Below, piece by piece: positions 39,711 through 48,598 of a stretch of DNA of 64,000 nt. The DNA is from Paracoccaceae bacterium. GTDB taxonomy: Bacteria > Pseudomonadota > Alphaproteobacteria > Rhodobacterales > Rhodobacteraceae. The stretch lies in contig JANQRE010000023.1 of the NCBI GenBank assembly GCA_028284705.1, positions 1 to 64,000 on the forward strand. Direction: 5' to 3'. How positions within the stretch are numbered: the first letter of the stretch is position 1; each line of letters starts with the position of its first letter. The notes beneath the pieces were generated by a model, which worked only from the letters and a program-made list of their open reading frames with translations, was not told the DNA's origin and ran no database searches. The translations under genes and the position numbers were made by a program.

Positions 39711-40934
39711 TCAGGCAGTTAGATCGGCGCGATTCAGCGCACAATGGGACCAAAGCTCGTCCATTGCGCTGATTAGAGCGCTAATCATCTTCGGATCATG
39801 CACCGGAGATGGGGTGAATCTCAGCCGTTCCGTGCCTCGTGGCACGGTTGGGAAGTTGATCGGCTGCACATAGATCCCAAAATCATCCAGTAACCGGTCT
39901 GAAATCATTTTACATTTCACCGGATCGCCCACATGCACGGGCACAATATGGCTGCCATGGTCGATCAGCGGTAAACCAAGGCCCTTGAGGCGCAGCTTCA
40001 GAACCGACGCCGCCTGCTGGTGGCGCATACGCAATTCCTGATCCTCTTTGAGGAACGCAACGGAGGCCGCAGCCCCGGCAGCGACCGCCGGAGGGAGGCT
40101 GGTCGTGAAGATGAAGCCCGGCGCGTAAGACCTTATGGCGTCACACATTTTGTCACTTGCTGCGATATAGCCACCCATCACACCGAAGGCTTTGGCGAGC
40201 GTGCCATTGATGATGTCGATGCGATCTGCAAGACCGTCGCGCTCCGCCACACCGCCGCCGCGTGGGCCGTACATACCCACTGCATGGACCTCGTCGATAT
40301 ATGTCAGCGCACCAAATCCATCGGCCAGATCGCAGATTGCCTCAATGGGGGCGAAATCCCCGTCCATCGAATAGAGGCTCTCAAAGGCGATCAGTTTCGG
40401 CGCATCCACCGGATCAGCTTCAAGTTTGGCCCGTAAGTCACTCAGATCGTTGTGTTTGAAGATACGCTTCTGGCCGCCATTGCGACGGATACCCTCAATC
40501 ATCGAGGCGTGGTTCAACGCATCGGAATAGATGATCAGACCGGGGAACAGCTTCGGCAGGGTCGAAAGCGTGGCATCATTGGCGATATAGGCGGAGGTGA
40601 AGAGCAACGCCGCCTCTTTGCCGTGCAAATCCGCAAGCTCCGCCTCAAGGCGTTTATGGTAAACGGTCGTGCCGGAGATATTGCGCGTGCCGCCGGAACC
40701 CGCACCGGTCGCATCCACAGCCTCATGCATCGCCTGCAGCACAGCGGGGTGTTGCCCCATGCCGAGATAGTCATTGCCGCACCAGATCGTCACGTCCTGC
40801 TCGGTGCCGTCCTCGCGCACACGGCGCGCGCGCGGATAAAACCCGGCCCGACGCTCGAGATCGATAAAGGTGCGATAGCGACCCTCTTCATGCAGCGCAT
40901 TCAAGGCGCGGTCGAGTTCTGCGTTGAAATCCAT
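39711..40934 (-). CDS. hemA: 5-aminolevulinate synthase
   Basis: [75 protein letters not shown]. Confidence 0.96.
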   Translation of the reverse strand: MDFNAELDRALNALHEEGRYRTFIDLERRAGFYPRARRVREDGTEQDVTIWCGNDYLGMGQHPAVLQAMHEAVDATGAGSGGTRNISGTTVYHKRLEAELADLHGKEAALLFTSAYIANDATLSTLPKLFPGLIIYSDALNHASMIEGIRRNGGQKRIFKHNDLSDLRAKLEADPVDAPKLIAFESLYSMDGDFAPIEAICDLADGFGALTYIDEVHAVGMYGPRGGGVAERDGLADRIDIINGTLAKAFGVMGGYIAASDKMCDAIRSYAPGFIFTTSLPPAVAAGAAASVAFLKEDQELRMRHQQAASVLKLRLKGLGLPLIDHGSHIVPVHVGDPVKCKMISDRLLDDFGIYVQPINFPTVPRGTERLRFTPSPVHDPKMISALISAMDELWSHCALNRADLTA

Positions 40935-41024
40935 CCAGACAGCCGTCCTGTTACCCTCGGTTTTCCTCATCTAGCGGCGCTACCCCTCTGTGGGTAGGGA
41001 ACAAATTGCCGCCCCACGAAATTT

Positions 41025-41633
41025 TTATCCCTGATCGGCGACAACGATTCGGCAATCGCTTGCCCCACCCCGGGCGCAGGCTGTTATTGCCCGACCGCCA
41101 TCGCCGCGGTCAAACCCAAAAGCGCCGGTGCTGGGAGAGATTGCAAAGGCCTTTGGCGCCGAGAGTTTGCGATATTCGCGACGCAAGGCGGCGTTTGCGG
41201 ATGCGCTCAAGGTCAGCGCTGCGCCGTCTTTGGCACCCCGTGGGCTCGCCTCGACCACCACAACACAAGAGGCAGCGCCCTGCCCTTTGTTGGCGTTGCA
41301 ATAGTTAACGGCAGCGTTTCGCGCGGCTTCGAGGGAATGATGCTGCCCCACGCCTTTGATATAACTCACCACCAGCCCTTCATCGGGCGAAATCGCAACG
41401 GCGCCATAGCCCTCCAGAGACGCGCCGATCTGCTTGAAGGTCTGTTTCAGCGTCAGTCCTGCTGCTTGCAACTTGGCAATGTCGCTTTCCGGAACTCGAT
41501 CTGCGTAGGTCGTAACACTTACCCGCTTGCCCGCATTCGGCAGCGCTTTTCTGGCATCGCTGAAGCTCAACGGCTCTGCGAGGCCCATGCCCGCCATCGC
41601 ACAAAACGCCAAGGTGAGTGCCGCAGCTCTCAT
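41025..41633 (-). CDS. Exported hypothetical protein adjacent to hemA
   Basis: Signal peptide MRAAALTLAFCAMAGMGLA; HHSLEAARNAAVNYCNANKGQGAASCVVVVEASP. Confidence 0.75.
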   Translation of the reverse strand: MRAAALTLAFCAMAGMGLAEPLSFSDARKALPNAGKRVSVTTYADRVPESDIAKLQAAGLTLKQTFKQIGASLEGYGAVAISPDEGLVVSYIKGVGQHHSLEAARNAAVNYCNANKGQGAASCVVVVEASPRGAKDGAALTLSASANAALRREYRKLSAPKAFAISPSTGAFGFDRGDGGRAITACARGGASDCRIVVADQG

Positions 41634-41768
41634 GATGTATCTCCCCCGGGATCGATTTTGCGTGGCTACCTAGTGCAAACCGCGCCCGAGGACCAGACCG
41701 TCTCTGGACAGCCCCACGCGGATTGGTAGGGTCCGATACATCACCGTCGGCCATGAAGGAGCACGCCC

Positions 41769-43142
41769 ATGAGTCTCGATCCTGTTCTCGCCAAAATCGA
41801 TGCCGATCTCGAGGCCGCCACGGAGCGTCTGATGACCCTTCTGCGCATTCCGTCGATCTCCACCGATCCCGCTTACAAAGCGGATTGCGATAAAGCGGCG
41901 GACCTATTGGTGGAGGACCTGAAATCCATTGGATTTGACGCCTCCAAACGCCCGACGCCGGGACATCCCATGGTGATCGGGCACGCCGAGGGTTCCGGCC
42001 CGCATCTGATGTTCTATGGCCACTATGACGTGCAACCCGTTGATCCGCTTGAACTTTGGGACGCGCCGCCCTTCGAGCCCGCGGTGGAAGACACGCCCAA
42101 AGGCAAAGTGATCCGCGGACGGGGCTCGTCCGATGATAAGGGCCAACTCATGACCTTCGTGGAAGCCTGCCGCGCCTGGAAAGCGGTGCATGGCAGCCTG
42201 CCCGCCCGCATCTCGATCTTTTTTGAAGGCGAGGAAGAATCGGGCTCCCCGTCCCTCGTACCCTTCATGAAAGAGAATGCCGAGGAGCTGACCGCCGATA
42301 TCGCGCTGATCTGCGACACGGGCCTCTTCGGCGACAGCACCCCCGCCATCGTGACCCGTCTGCGCGGTCTTCTGGGTGAAGAGGTCACGATCACCGGGCC
42401 CAACAAGGACCTGCATTCCGGCATGTATGGCGGCATCGCGCGCAATCCGATCCGGGTTCTGGCGAAGATCATCGCTGGTCTGCATGACGAGACCGGACGG
42501 ATCACCGTGCCGGGCTTTTACGATGGCGTCGAAGAGTTGCCGCAAGAGATCGCCGCACAATGGGAGGCTTTAGGCTTTTCCAATGCAGATTTCCTCGGCG
42601 AGGTCGGCCTGTCGCAGCCCGCCGGCGAAGACGGGCGCTCGGGGCTCGAGATGATCTGGTCGCGCCCGACCTGCGAGGTGAACGGCATCTCCGGCGGTTA
42701 CGAGGGCGATGGGTTCAAGACGGTGCTGCCCTCGAAGGCCTCCGCCAAGATCAGCTTCCGCCTCGTGCCGGGCCAGGACCCACTAAAACTGCGCGACAGT
42801 TTCCGGGCCTATGTGACATCGCAGCTGCCGCCAGACTGCACGGTCGAGTTTGCCGATCACGGCGCGTCGCCTGCTTCGATGATGGCCACCGACCGGGCCG
42901 AGTTCGAAAAGGCACGTCAGGCGCTCAGCGACGAGTGGCCGAACGCCGCGGCTTATGTCGGATGCGGCGGCTCGATCCCAATTGCAGGTTACTTCAAGGA
43001 CATCCTCGGCATGGACGCGATGCTGATCGGCTTCGGCAAGGATGACGACCAGATCCACTCCCCGAACGAGAAATACGACCTCTCCAGTTTCCACAAGGGC
43101 ATCCGCAGCTGGGCGCGTGTTCTGGCAGCCCTGTCCGAATAG
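41769..43142 (+). CDS. M20 family dipeptidase
   Basis: LMFYGHYDVQPVDPLELWDAPPFEP; GRGSSDDKGQLMTFVEA; FFEGEEESGSPSL. Confidence 0.95.
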   Translation: MSLDPVLAKIDADLEAATERLMTLLRIPSISTDPAYKADCDKAADLLVEDLKSIGFDASKRPTPGHPMVIGHAEGSGPHLMFYGHYDVQPVDPLELWDAPPFEPAVEDTPKGKVIRGRGSSDDKGQLMTFVEACRAWKAVHGSLPARISIFFEGEEESGSPSLVPFMKENAEELTADIALICDTGLFGDSTPAIVTRLRGLLGEEVTITGPNKDLHSGMYGGIARNPIRVLAKIIAGLHDETGRITVPGFYDGVEELPQEIAAQWEALGFSNADFLGEVGLSQPAGEDGRSGLEMIWSRPTCEVNGISGGYEGDGFKTVLPSKASAKISFRLVPGQDPLKLRDSFRAYVTSQLPPDCTVEFADHGASPASMMATDRAEFEKARQALSDEWPNAAAYVGCGGSIPIAGYFKDILGMDAMLIGFGKDDDQIHSPNEKYDLSSFHKGIRSWARVLAALSE

Positions 43143-43234
43143 GGGTTTGTCCCGACGCAAAAATTGTCTAGGTCTTGCATATCGGTGATGTCGATTTTGT
43201 TTAAGTATTCCAACGGGCTGGGGCCGCGCGAACA

Positions 43235-44512
43235 GTGTCAAACAGTTTGGTGATCTCCGAGATCGGCGATTTGGAGCCACTCGATCTTCAGTTCGGCCTG
43301 ACCGATCCCAAAACGGTGCCTGATGACCTGCACGACACGCTCTTTGGGCCGCCCCCGCCAACACCGGCGGAAAAGGCTGCCGGGCTGGAGGAAACCGAGG
43401 CCAAGCTCTACGCGCTCCTTGATGCGACGACGATCCCTAATCTCGCCGATCTGCTGGAGCAATCGGGGCTACCCCACAAGTGTCTGTTTCAGAATGCCGA
43501 GGATGAGATCGATGCCCACGCGCCTTGGCTCGTCGAATTGCAGGATGGAAACCGCTTCACGCGCAACCTTTTCACACTGGACGAAAAGGCCGCTGCACCC
43601 TGGCATCTTTGGAACCACCAGGCTGGCATTTACTTCCGCGCACGGCAGGATTTCACGCGTCTTTGGCGCCATCTGCGGAAATTCACGAAACTCGCGGATC
43701 GTCGCGGCAAATGGCATCTCGTGCGCTTCTGGGAAACGCCGATCTTCTGGGCCGCGGTCGAACGGCGCGATCCACTGGTTGTTGAAATCCTGACCGGCTT
43801 GAGTTCGGCGATTGTCATGCGTGATGCACGCGCCCGGATTGCCGTCGCTCCGAACCCGGCCCCACCGCAGCCAAAGACGCTGACCGAAGAAACCCGCAAA
43901 CGGCTGATGTTGATCTGGAACGCTCAAAAGATCAGCGCATTCCTCACCAAGGAACTGCCCCGTCAGGTCCGCGCATATGGCGCTGACACAGCGGACACCG
44001 AGGCCTTCTGCTCATTGGTGCTCGATTGGTGCCTGCGCATGGAGATCACCGGCATGCGCGACGTGCAGCGCTTTGCCATCATCCATTGCTTCCTGGGTCT
44101 TGGCTTTGATCGCGATCTCGCTCTGACAGAAGATTTGCGCACGCAAGCTATTCGGGATCGCATCGCGACAGATGGCAATGCGGCGGAAAACTTCGCAAAG
44201 CATATCCGGGCGCACCATGCCGACCGCCTCGATCTTGGTGCACGCTGCCGGACCGCCGCCCAGCAATTGCGACCCGGCACCCGGTATCACGACACCTATT
44301 CGCGGCTTATTCAGCAAGATGGGCCGGAAAACGCGACAAAATCGCTGGTGGCACAGCTCAATCGCGATATTCTGGGTGCGAATTTTGCTGCCAACCCGTT
44401 GGTACGCAATTGTCTTTTGGTTCCGACTGAGACTGGTTCTGTGGTAGAAACCTATGACGCGCTGATTGCGCAGATTGAAACCCAAGCGGAGCGATTTGAT
44501 GACCGCAACTGA
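43235..44512 (+). CDS. DUF4123 domain protein (T6SS effector adaptor/chaperone-like)
   Basis: KLYALLDATTIPNLADLLEQSGLPHKCLFQ...APWLVELQDG...WHLWNHQAGIYFRARQDFTRLWRHLRKFTKLADRRGKWHLVRFWETPIFWAAV; similar to 16865-17779. Confidence 0.8.
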   Translation: MSNSLVISEIGDLEPLDLQFGLTDPKTVPDDLHDTLFGPPPPTPAEKAAGLEETEAKLYALLDATTIPNLADLLEQSGLPHKCLFQNAEDEIDAHAPWLVELQDGNRFTRNLFTLDEKAAAPWHLWNHQAGIYFRARQDFTRLWRHLRKFTKLADRRGKWHLVRFWETPIFWAAVERRDPLVVEILTGLSSAIVMRDARARIAVAPNPAPPQPKTLTEETRKRLMLIWNAQKISAFLTKELPRQVRAYGADTADTEAFCSLVLDWCLRMEITGMRDVQRFAIIHCFLGLGFDRDLALTEDLRTQAIRDRIATDGNAAENFAKHIRAHHADRLDLGARCRTAAQQLRPGTRYHDTYSRLIQQDGPENATKSLVAQLNRDILGANFAANPLVRNCLLVPTETGSVVETYDALIAQIETQAERFDDRN

Positions 44513-45266
44513 TTTCGACACAGCGCAAACTGCCGCTGACGGTCAGCCCAATCAGCAAGCGGGCGACACTCAGGGGGGGTGCTGTGGCCCTTGCGACCCA
44601 TGCGAGGCTTACACGTTTAAGCAGGCGTGCGACACCAGACGGCTGAGTGCGGGCGGCGATCCGTCGATTTCACGCCAGCTCTGGCGGCGCTATCAGGCCC
44701 GCAAATGTGGACCGCTGGAATACAATATTTATGACAGCAGCCTGGCAGCGTCTGGTTACTTCACCCAGCCTCGAAACATCGCGCTGGCCGATGGATTGGC
44801 CCCGCAAGAACCTCCCGACGGAAAGCGTGGATTCAGATTTGGGTGCTGCCTGCTGGAGGCAAAATATAGCCAACCCAATCGTGGGCGGGCGCTTTATATC
44901 GACCGCGCCACCTTTGTGCGTACGGCGCGGCAAAAGCGGTGGCTTGTGAACGCCTGGAACATCTCGCGCAACTCCCCGGGCGGGCGCATTTTGCGCATCT
45001 TCCGGCGCATGCCGCTCTCCCGTTTTGCAGGCAATCACTGGGACCAGCACCGCCGCGAAGCGCAATTGCAGGCCTCAATCTACGCTGCGTTTTGCAATTC
45101 TGATTCAACGCCTTACACGAACTTCCTCTACATATGTGGGGAGCGGAACTGGGTGCGTGCCTATTTTTCCCCCATCGCGGCGCGCTACACCAATGGTCGC
45201 GCCTGCCACAGTACCGTCAACAACCCGGAGAATTGGATCACCTCCGGCCGTCCGGCGGGGTGCTGA
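44499..45266 (+). CDS. Putative T6SS effector with restriction-endonuclease-fold toxin domain (Tox-REase-5-like)
   Basis: DGKRGFRFGCCLLEAKYSQ ... HRREAQLQASIYAAFC ... YTNFLYICGERNWVRAYF: E-x-K-like core and Q-containing helix; follows the DUF4123 gene. Confidence 0.6.
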   Translation: MTATDFDTAQTAADGQPNQQAGDTQGGCCGPCDPCEAYTFKQACDTRRLSAGGDPSISRQLWRRYQARKCGPLEYNIYDSSLAASGYFTQPRNIALADGLAPQEPPDGKRGFRFGCCLLEAKYSQPNRGRALYIDRATFVRTARQKRWLVNAWNISRNSPGGRILRIFRRMPLSRFAGNHWDQHRREAQLQASIYAAFCNSDSTPYTNFLYICGERNWVRAYFSPIAARYTNGRACHSTVNNPENWITSGRPAGC

Positions 45267-45269
45267 GCC

Positions 45270-46250
45270 ATGGCCTATGGAGTGCAAGTTGAGATCATTC
45301 TGCTGAGTGACGCCAATGCGCGTGAAAGCTACAATCTGCTCGAGGATTTAGATGGGTTCGAACCGGAGGATGGCGGTTTCTTCTATCGTGCCGATGGCGG
45401 GATTTCGGGCGGCAAATCGCGCTTTGACAACCTGCTGCAGGCCAATGCCTATGGCTTTATCTTTCCACATGAGGACGTGCTGGTCAGTTTCCTTGAGGAG
45501 ATCGTGACCGGCGACAATGAAGCGCTTGTTGGTCAGGAGCGTGCTCTGATCCTGTCCGACGCACAGGTGCATCTGATCGGCAATGATCCTGAAGCAGCCG
45601 CGCAGGGGCGTGCGGATGGGAAAGCTGTCTTCGCCGTGATCGACGGAGCGTTGGAGGACAAGCCCGGGTTTCTCGCCGCGCTGCGTGCCGCCCTTGACGC
45701 GCCTCGCGTTGAGGATGTCATGGAGGATGTGGGCGATGCGGAGGATCGTACCGAAAATCTGCCGGTCATCGTGCCCCCCGACGCGCTTCTGGCAACCGCA
45801 GGACTACGTGATAGCGGGCCACCGGCCCAGGATCGTGCGATCTATGTCGGGTCGCCAGATCTCCAACGTAACGACCTGATCCGAGACATTTTTGCGGCCT
45901 TTGGCGTCAAAGAATTCATCCTGTCCAGCGACCCCGAGAGCGACGAGATTTTCGCCGAACGGGAACTTGAAGATCAGACAATCTCGATCAACGCGCCAAT
46001 CTATCTCGCCGATCGTCCCTGGATGGAGGGGATGAAATCTATCGTCGAGCTGTCAGTCTCTACGGAACCCTATCTGCCAGCGAGTTTTCCCGAGCAAGTT
46101 GAATCCTGGACCAAGGTTTTTGGCCTAATCGCGGTTGTGCAAAACGATTTCGAGAGCGCTGAGACACGGATCGAGGGCATGCGCCTGAACGCAAACGGAG
46201 CGCCAGAGGGGTTTTCCGACAGTTTCAACGACGAAGAATTGGGCGAATAG
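45270..46250 (+). CDS. Hypothetical protein, candidate cognate immunity protein
   Basis: Acidic protein starting 3 nt after the effector stop codon; no recognised catalytic motif. Confidence 0.5.
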   Translation: MAYGVQVEIILLSDANARESYNLLEDLDGFEPEDGGFFYRADGGISGGKSRFDNLLQANAYGFIFPHEDVLVSFLEEIVTGDNEALVGQERALILSDAQVHLIGNDPEAAAQGRADGKAVFAVIDGALEDKPGFLAALRAALDAPRVEDVMEDVGDAEDRTENLPVIVPPDALLATAGLRDSGPPAQDRAIYVGSPDLQRNDLIRDIFAAFGVKEFILSSDPESDEIFAERELEDQTISINAPIYLADRPWMEGMKSIVELSVSTEPYLPASFPEQVESWTKVFGLIAVVQNDFESAETRIEGMRLNANGAPEGFSDSFNDEELGE

Positions 46251-46312
46251 CCATACCGGAGCCATATGCGAGCCAGACCCGTCCGGCAGAGCGCATTCGG
46301 GAAATCGTTCTT

Positions 46313-46774
46313 CTAGAGCGGAAGCGCGGTGGTTGACTTGATCTCCTCCATCGAAAGCAACGCGGTGACGTTATAGATTCGCACCTCCGCGATCAGCGCC
46401 TGGTAGAATTCGTCATAGGCGCGCGCATTGGCGACACGTACCTTCAGGATGTAGTCGATGTCGCCCGCCAGCCGGTGCGCCTCCATCACTTCGGGCCGCG
46501 CACGAAGCGCTTCGAGGAACTTGTTCTGCCAATCCGCCTCATGTTCTGAAGTGCGAATAAGTACAAAAAAACAGGCCTCTAGACCAAGGCTCTCTGGATC
46601 CAGCACGACAGTATCCTGCTTGATCACCCCCTTCTCGCGCAGCTTCTTGATCCGGTTCCAGACTGGTGTCTTCGAGGAGCCGACGGTTTTAGCAATGTCC
46701 TCAAGCGATTGTGAGGCGTCCGCCTGCAATGCCTTGAGAATGTTCCGGTCGGTCTGGTCGAGCGAGACTTCCAT
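46313..46774 (-). CDS. Lrp/AsnC family transcriptional regulator
   Basis: LDQTDRNILKALQADASQSLEDIAKTVGSSKTPVWNRIKKLREKGVI; divergent from cysG. Confidence 0.95.
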   Translation of the reverse strand: MEVSLDQTDRNILKALQADASQSLEDIAKTVGSSKTPVWNRIKKLREKGVIKQDTVVLDPESLGLEACFFVLIRTSEHEADWQNKFLEALRARPEVMEAHRLAGDIDYILKVRVANARAYDEFYQALIAEVRIYNVTALLSMEEIKSTTALPL

Positions 46775-46910
46775 CCCTCATTTCTCCTGATTTCAGAACG
46801 CGCGTTCCATTCTGGAACTCAACACGAACAATATTCCTTATTTGCGTCGCTGCATAGCAACATATTGGGAAATTATTCTATATTTGTCGAAACGAAACAC
46901 GGAAGCCCAG

Positions 46911-48299
46911 ATGAAACACTTCCCGATCTTCCTCAACGTCCAATCCCGCCGCGTGATCGTGTCGGGGGGTGGAGACGCGGCATTGGCCAAGCTGCGCCTG
47001 CTTCTGAAGACCGAGGCGAAGCTGACGGTGTTTGCTCACGACCCCGCGCCCGAAATCCTGAAATGGGCGACAGAAGGGCGCCTGACCCTCACACCCCGCG
47101 CATTGGAGGTCGGCGACGCCGTGTGCGCCAAGCTTTTCTACGCCGCGAATGAAGATGCGGCTGAGGACGCCCGTGTCGCGAAGATCGCCACCGCCGAAGG
47201 CGCATTGGTGAATATCGTCGACAATTTACAGGACAGCCAATTCATCACGCCCGCCATTGTCGACCGCGATCCGGTCACCGTGGCTATCGGGACGGAAGGC
47301 GCAGCACCCGTCCTCGCCCGCGCAATCAAGGCCGATCTTGAGGAGAAACTCTCCCCGACGCTCGGCCTCATGGCGCGGGTCGGCAAGGAGTTTCGCAAAC
47401 AGGTCGAGGCCTTGCCTTTCGGTCGGAAGCGGCGGGAGTTTTGGACAGAGTATTTCTTCGGCGCAACCGCACCGGAAACCGAAGAGGACGCGCAAGCCTC
47501 TCTCGAGACGCTACTTGAAAAACATCTGACCGCACCAAAGAATGACGGCCATGTCGATTTGGTCGGCGCGGGTCCTGGTGACCCCGAACTCCTGACACTG
47601 AAGGCCCGCAAGGCGCTCGATGCAGCCGACGTGGTCATCTACGACCGCCTCGTCGCACCGGAAATCCTGGAACTGGCGCGTCGCGAGGCTCTGATGATCG
47701 AGGCCGGCAAAACCGGCTTCGGCCCCGCCACACCGCAGGATGTGATCAACGAACTCATCGTCAGCCATGCCCGTGGCGGTGCCCATGTAGTGCGGCTGAA
47801 ATCGGGCGATCCGACCGTGTTCGGACGTCTCGATGAAGAGATCGAGGCCTGCGAGGCCGCGCATATCTCCTGGCGCATCGTGCCGGGGATCACCTCGGCC
47901 TCCGCCGCGGTCGCAGCCCTTGGCCAGTCCTTCACCAAACGTGGCCGCAACTCCGGCATGCGCTTCCTCACAGGCCACGACACCAAGGGGTTCGCAGATC
48001 ACGACTGGAAGACGCTCGCCCAACCCGGCGAGGTCGCCGCGATCTATATGGGCAAGAAATCGGCGCGTTTCATTCAGGGCCGCCTGATGATGCATGGCGC
48101 TGATCCCGCGACGCCGGTGACGGTGATCGAAAACGCCTCGCGGCCGACGCAACAGATCCTGGCCACGACCCTGGCCGACCTGGAACCCGCCCTGACCAAC
48201 GCCGATCTCAACGGCCCAGCTCTGACCTTTCTCGGCCTTGCGCCGCGTGCAGCATTGGCCGCCGCAGAACAATTTGAAACCAAGGAGGCTGTCTCATGA
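46911..48299 (+). CDS. cysG: Siroheme synthase
   Basis: MKHFPIFLNVQSRRVIVSGGGDAALAKLRLLL; VDLVGAGPGDPELLTLKARKAL; VVRLKSGDPTVFGR. Confidence 0.96.
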   Translation: MKHFPIFLNVQSRRVIVSGGGDAALAKLRLLLKTEAKLTVFAHDPAPEILKWATEGRLTLTPRALEVGDAVCAKLFYAANEDAAEDARVAKIATAEGALVNIVDNLQDSQFITPAIVDRDPVTVAIGTEGAAPVLARAIKADLEEKLSPTLGLMARVGKEFRKQVEALPFGRKRREFWTEYFFGATAPETEEDAQASLETLLEKHLTAPKNDGHVDLVGAGPGDPELLTLKARKALDAADVVIYDRLVAPEILELARREALMIEAGKTGFGPATPQDVINELIVSHARGGAHVVRLKSGDPTVFGRLDEEIEACEAAHISWRIVPGITSASAAVAALGQSFTKRGRNSGMRFLTGHDTKGFADHDWKTLAQPGEVAAIYMGKKSARFIQGRLMMHGADPATPVTVIENASRPTQQILATTLADLEPALTNADLNGPALTFLGLAPRAALAAAEQFETKEAVS

Positions 48300-48598
48300 G
48301 CAAGCCTTTCACGCCGAAAGTTGTCACAGCAAATGCCCTATTGGAGGGCGACGTTGTTTATCTCGACCAGAAATCCGAATGGGTCCGCGACTTGCAGGAC
48401 GCTGAGGTCGTGACCGATGAAGCCTCTGCCGAGTTGAAGCTGCTCGAAGCCGAGGCCCGCGGTCACGAAGCCGTCGGCGTCTATCTGGCCGACGTCGCGG
48501 TTGAGGACGGCATGATCAAGACCACGCATTTCCGCGAGGCCTTCCGCGCGAAAGGCCCCTCCAATTACCGCCATGGCAAGCAAGCGGAGCTGACTTAA
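48296..48598 (+). CDS. DUF2849 domain protein
   Basis: TANALLEGDVVYLDQKSEWVRDLQDAEVVTDEASAELKLLEAE; within the sulfite-reduction operon. Confidence 0.9.
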   Translation: MSKPFTPKVVTANALLEGDVVYLDQKSEWVRDLQDAEVVTDEASAELKLLEAEARGHEAVGVYLADVAVEDGMIKTTHFREAFRAKGPSNYRHGKQAELT

